NCBI GenBank assembly: GCA_016795505.1 | Contig: JAEUHH010000059.1 | Span: 1-64,000, forward strand | Origin: Verrucomicrobiales bacterium | GTDB taxonomy: Bacteria; Verrucomicrobiota; Verrucomicrobiia; Verrucomicrobiales; DEV007 | DNA length: 64,000 nt | Reading direction: 5' to 3' | Shown: in pieces, positions 61,719 to 64,000 of the stretch | How the letters are laid out: each line of letters starts with the position of its first letter | Numbering within the stretch: position 1 is the first letter of the stretch | Made by a program: the position numbers and the translations under genes | Notes under the pieces: model-generated | The model's database searches: none | Told to the model about the DNA's origin: nothing | The model's input: the letters and a program-made list of their open reading frames with translations, nothing else

Positions 61719-63067
61719 CGCGGCTCGGTCTGCTCTTCCTGCTGTTCCTCGCCCCGCTGGCCGCCGCGGACCCGCGGCCGAACGTCCTCCTCATCCTCGC
61801 CGACGACCTACGCCCCGATTACGGCGGCGCCCGCACGCCGCATCTCGACGAGCTGGCCGCCCGCGGCATGACCTTCACCCGGGCCACCTGCTCGTATCCC
61901 ATCTGTGTCGTCAGCCGCACCGAGATCCTCACCGGCCTGCACGGCTGGGAGCGGGAGCGCGACCTCCCGCTCTGGCCCGAGGCCTTCCGCGCCGCCGGCT
62001 ACCGCACCTGGCATGTCGGCAAATGGCACGTCGGCGGCCGGCCCGCCGATCGCGGTTACAGCGAGGTGGCCGGCCATTTCGCCTCCGGCGGCGGCGCGTG
62101 GGTCGTGCCCGGACAGCGCGATTGGGAGGGCTTTCCCGTCACCGGCTATCGCGGCTGGATCTTCCAGTCCGGCGACGGTCGCGAGAAATACCCCGACCTC
62201 GGCGTCGGCCTGACGCCGGACATCAGCCGCCGGTTCGCGGACGCCGCCATTTCCCTGATCGATCGGAAAGGCGACGTCCCGTGGTTCGGCCAGCTCGATT
62301 TCACCGCGCCCCACGACCCCCTGTTCATGCCACCCGGCCTGGAGGGCAAATACCCGCCGGAGACCCGCGAGCTGCCGCCGGATTTCCTGCCCGAGCATCC
62401 CTTTGACCACGGCAACTTCACCGGCCGCGACGAACTGCTGCTCGACTGGCCGCGCACCGGCGACGCAGTGCGGCGCCTGCTCAGCGTGTATGCCGCCGTG
62501 GTCGACGATCTCGACGCCCAGATCGGCCGCGTGCTCGCGGCATTGGAGCAAAGCGGCCAGCGGGACAGGACTCTGGTCATTTTCTCCAGCGACCACGGCA
62601 TGGCCTGCGGCTCCCACGGCCTGCGGGGCAAGCAGAACCAGTACGAGCACACCATCGGCGTGCCCTTCATCGCCGCTGGCCCCGGCATACCGGCCGGCCG
62701 CCGCTCGGAGGCGCAGATCTACCTGCGCGAGCTCTACCCGACCACCGCGGAGATGGCCGGTGTGCCCGTGCCCGCCCGGCTCGCCGCAGGCAGCTTTGCC
62801 CCCGTCCTCCGCGGGGAGAAAGCCGGCCACCACGAGGCCATCCACGGCTATTTCACCGACACCCAGCGGATGATCCGCACCGCCGACGGCTGGAAGCTGA
62901 TCCGTTACCCGCAGGTCGATCGCTGGCAGCTCTTCGATCTCACCAACGATCCGCACGAGCGCCGCGATCTTTCCTCCGATCCCGCCCACCGCGCCCGGTT
63001 CGAGGACCTGCGCGCCCGCCTCGCCACCTGGCGCCGCGAAGCCGGCGATCCGCTGGACCGGGAGTGA
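61715..63067 (+). CDS. Sulfatase-family protein with an atypical CVVSR motif
   Basis: This 450-residue protein has a signal peptide (LGLLFLLFLAPLAAA), the metal site LLILADDLRPDYGG, WHVGKWHVGGRPADRGY, DFTAPHDPLFMPPG and FSSDHGMACGSHGLRGKQ; these point to the choline-/iduronate-sulfatase branch. The signature reads PICVVSRTEILTG: Cys64 and Arg68 are present, but the middle Pro/Ala of C-x-(P/A)-x-R is Val. Formylglycine-generating enzyme depends on that position, so modification may be poor or made by another enzyme. It is translationally coupled to the CxxCH protein, suggesting a joint role on a sulfated sugar. Confidence 0.85.
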   Translation: MTRLGLLFLLFLAPLAAADPRPNVLLILADDLRPDYGGARTPHLDELAARGMTFTRATCSYPICVVSRTEILTGLHGWERERDLPLWPEAFRAAGYRTWHVGKWHVGGRPADRGYSEVAGHFASGGGAWVVPGQRDWEGFPVTGYRGWIFQSGDGREKYPDLGVGLTPDISRRFADAAISLIDRKGDVPWFGQLDFTAPHDPLFMPPGLEGKYPPETRELPPDFLPEHPFDHGNFTGRDELLLDWPRTGDAVRRLLSVYAAVVDDLDAQIGRVLAALEQSGQRDRTLVIFSSDHGMACGSHGLRGKQNQYEHTIGVPFIAAGPGIPAGRRSEAQIYLRELYPTTAEMAGVPVPARLAAGSFAPVLRGEKAGHHEAIHGYFTDTQRMIRTADGWKLIRYPQVDRWQLFDLTNDPHERRDLSSDPAHRARFEDLRARLATWRREAGDPLDRE

Positions 63068-63071
63068 GCGG

Positions 63072-63122
63072 GTTTCCGATGAGACAGGGTACGATCGGAG
63101 ATGAAACAGGGTCTGATCGGAA
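63072..63122. repeat. PE2 palindromic element, double copy after the sulfatase
   Basis: Two forward units (TCCGATGAGACAGGGTACGA and GAAACAGGGTCTGATCGGA) lie between the convergent sulfatase and SCO genes, starting five bases after the sulfatase stop. The position suits a shared 3'-end hairpin for both transcripts. Confidence 0.83.
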
Positions 63123-63133
63123 ACACCCGCGGC

Positions 63134-64000
63134 TTACTTCGCCCGCATGGCGGCGGCGAGATCGGCCGGGGTCCAGTCCTCGTCGAGGAAGAGCTTCGCG
63201 ACAGTGCCGTCGGGCCTCAGCACCACGGTGCGCAGGTTGTGCTGGTAGGGCCCCTGCGGCTCGGCACGTCCGTAGCGCAGGCCGACGTCGCGGGCGATGG
63301 CCGCGGTCGTGTCGGTATCGCCGACGAGCAGGGTCCACCGGGCGGGATCCTGTCCGTAGGCCTGACCAAAGGCCTTGAGCACGGCGGGGGTGTCGGTTTC
63401 CGGATCGAAGGACACCGTGAGCAGGTGCCAGTCGTCGGGACCATCGGCCAGCAGGGTGGCGGTCTCGGCGAAGTGGCGCATCATCTTCGGGCAGAAATCG
63501 GGCGCGGGGCAGCGGGTGAAGATGAAGGTCAAAGCCACGGTCTTCCCGCGAAACTCGGACAGGCGGCGCGGCCGGCCTTCCTGATCGACAAAACTGCGGT
63601 CGGGCATGGCGTCGCCGGCCTTCAGGACGGGCGTCTCGACGGTGGCATCATCGGGCGCGGGGGCGGGGCCGGAGCCGGTCACGGTGACATTTTCCACCCA
63701 GGCGTCGGAGTCGCTGACGTAATAGTCGAAGATGACCCGGTCCCCCGGCTTTACGGCGGCGAACACGGCAGTGTCGCGGGCGTGAAAGGGCATCACCATG
63801 CGCTCCATGTAGCCGGGGATCTCGTCGTGATCGATCACCGCGATGCGGCCTTCGTTCTTGAGCTTCCGGATGCTGCCGGTGACGCGGAAGTGGCGGGTTT
63901 TCGCCTCCACTGGCGCCTCGGCGGCGGGCTCTGGCGCAGATTCGGGGGCGTCGGGCGATGCTGCGGGCTGGCAGGCGGCCAGGACGAGAGCGCCCGCGGC
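63134..64000 (-). CDS. CusF-like copper domain fused to SCO1/SenC, lipoprotein, 5'-partial
   Basis: The frame is open to the window end; the visible 5' part (LVLAACQPAASPDAPE) is the end of a lipoprotein signal, so the start lies just outside. An A/P/E-rich linker leads to a CusF-like copper-binding domain (VTGSIRKLKNEGRIAVIDHDEIPGYMERMVMPFHARD, with the M-x-MPF-type Met ligands) and then an SCO thioredoxin-fold domain (LTFIFTRCPAPDFCPKMM with two Cys in C-x5-C spacing, and the His of GPYQHNLRTVVL). SCO proteins deliver copper to the Cu-A site of cytochrome oxidase. The fusion would let one protein pick up and hand over copper. The neighbouring respiratory genes are presumably beyond the window. 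Confidence 0.88.
   Translation of the reverse strand, partial: AAGALVLAACQPAASPDAPESAPEPAAEAPVEAKTRHFRVTGSIRKLKNEGRIAVIDHDEIPGYMERMVMPFHARDTAVFAAVKPGDRVIFDYYVSDSDAWVENVTVTGSGPAPAPDDATVETPVLKAGDAMPDRSFVDQEGRPRRLSEFRGKTVALTFIFTRCPAPDFCPKMMRHFAETATLLADGPDDWHLLTVSFDPETDTPAVLKAFGQAYGQDPARWTLLVGDTDTTAAIARDVGLRYGRAEPQGPYQHNLRTVVLRPDGTVAKLFLDEDWTPADLAAAMRAK

Overview
The window reads as chromosome of a GC-rich Verrucomicrobiota (PVC superphylum) bacterium. The evidence is the dense set of families typical of Verrucomicrobia and Planctomycetes: two DUF1592-type c-type cytochrome proteins with DUF1552 partners, two DUF1549/DUF1553 proteins with Tat-exported DUF1501 partners, a large PVC-type membrane-bound-dehydrogenase-like CxxCH protein, DUF1080 proteins, several sulfatases, and ECF sigma/FecR pairs. 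No rRNA, tRNA, CRISPR array or transposase was recognised.

Layout. 1-6.7 kb: the end of an exported alpha/beta hydrolase, a four-carbon acid sugar kinase, an ECF sigma/FecR pair and a DUF1592 cytochrome. 6.7-13.5 kb: a visibly different accessory block lying between that DUF1592 gene and a DUF1552 gene (13.6 kb) that is its usual partner. The block holds a chimeric sigma/hydrolase/EF-hand remnant, an ECF sigma factor fused to a multi-pass membrane domain and translationally coupled to a secreted LamG/DUF1080-like protein and a TlpA-like thioredoxin, an AbiEi/AbiEii toxin-antitoxin pair and a VapBC-like pair. 13.6-18.8 kb: DUF1552, then a complete DUF1592/DUF1552 pair. 19-25.5 kb: a polysaccharide-degradation operon (three-module beta-helix protein, GH43, sulfatase). 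25.5-26.5 kb: a second nucleotidyltransferase toxin-antitoxin-like pair. 26.5-32.5 kb: ECF sigma/FecR, then secreted LRR-like, esterase and beta-propeller proteins. 33-43 kb: two DUF1501/DUF1549 pairs, a DUF486 membrane protein, a 42-bp tandem array and a DUF1080 protein. 43-48.4 kb: tyrosyl-tRNA synthetase and a sulfatase, then a degraded defence insertion (HsdR stump and intact DUF262/DUF1524 gene) flanked by a 144-bp direct repeat of sulfatase sequence. 48.4-58.5 kb: mostly core genes (fcl, gmd, maf, bioA, ybeY, clpS with a DUF2017 partner, mntR). 58.6-64 kb: PVC-type CxxCH protein, an atypical sulfatase and a CusF-SCO copper protein running off the end.

The most unusual signal is two families of small palindromic elements. 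PE1 is built on TTGGGCT-NN-AGCCCAA hairpins, with two opposed hairpins per full element bounded by AAAGTRG and CYACTTT. At least nine clear or half copies lie in the first 30 kb. Four sit in frame inside conserved protein-coding genes, and others supply stop codons, C-terminal tails, a Tat-signal n-region or a signal-peptidase region. This is the behaviour known from Rickettsia palindromic elements. PE2 (core AACAGGGT between TCCGAT and ATCGGA arms, usually doubled) has five copies: four intergenic after gene ends and one in frame inside bioA.
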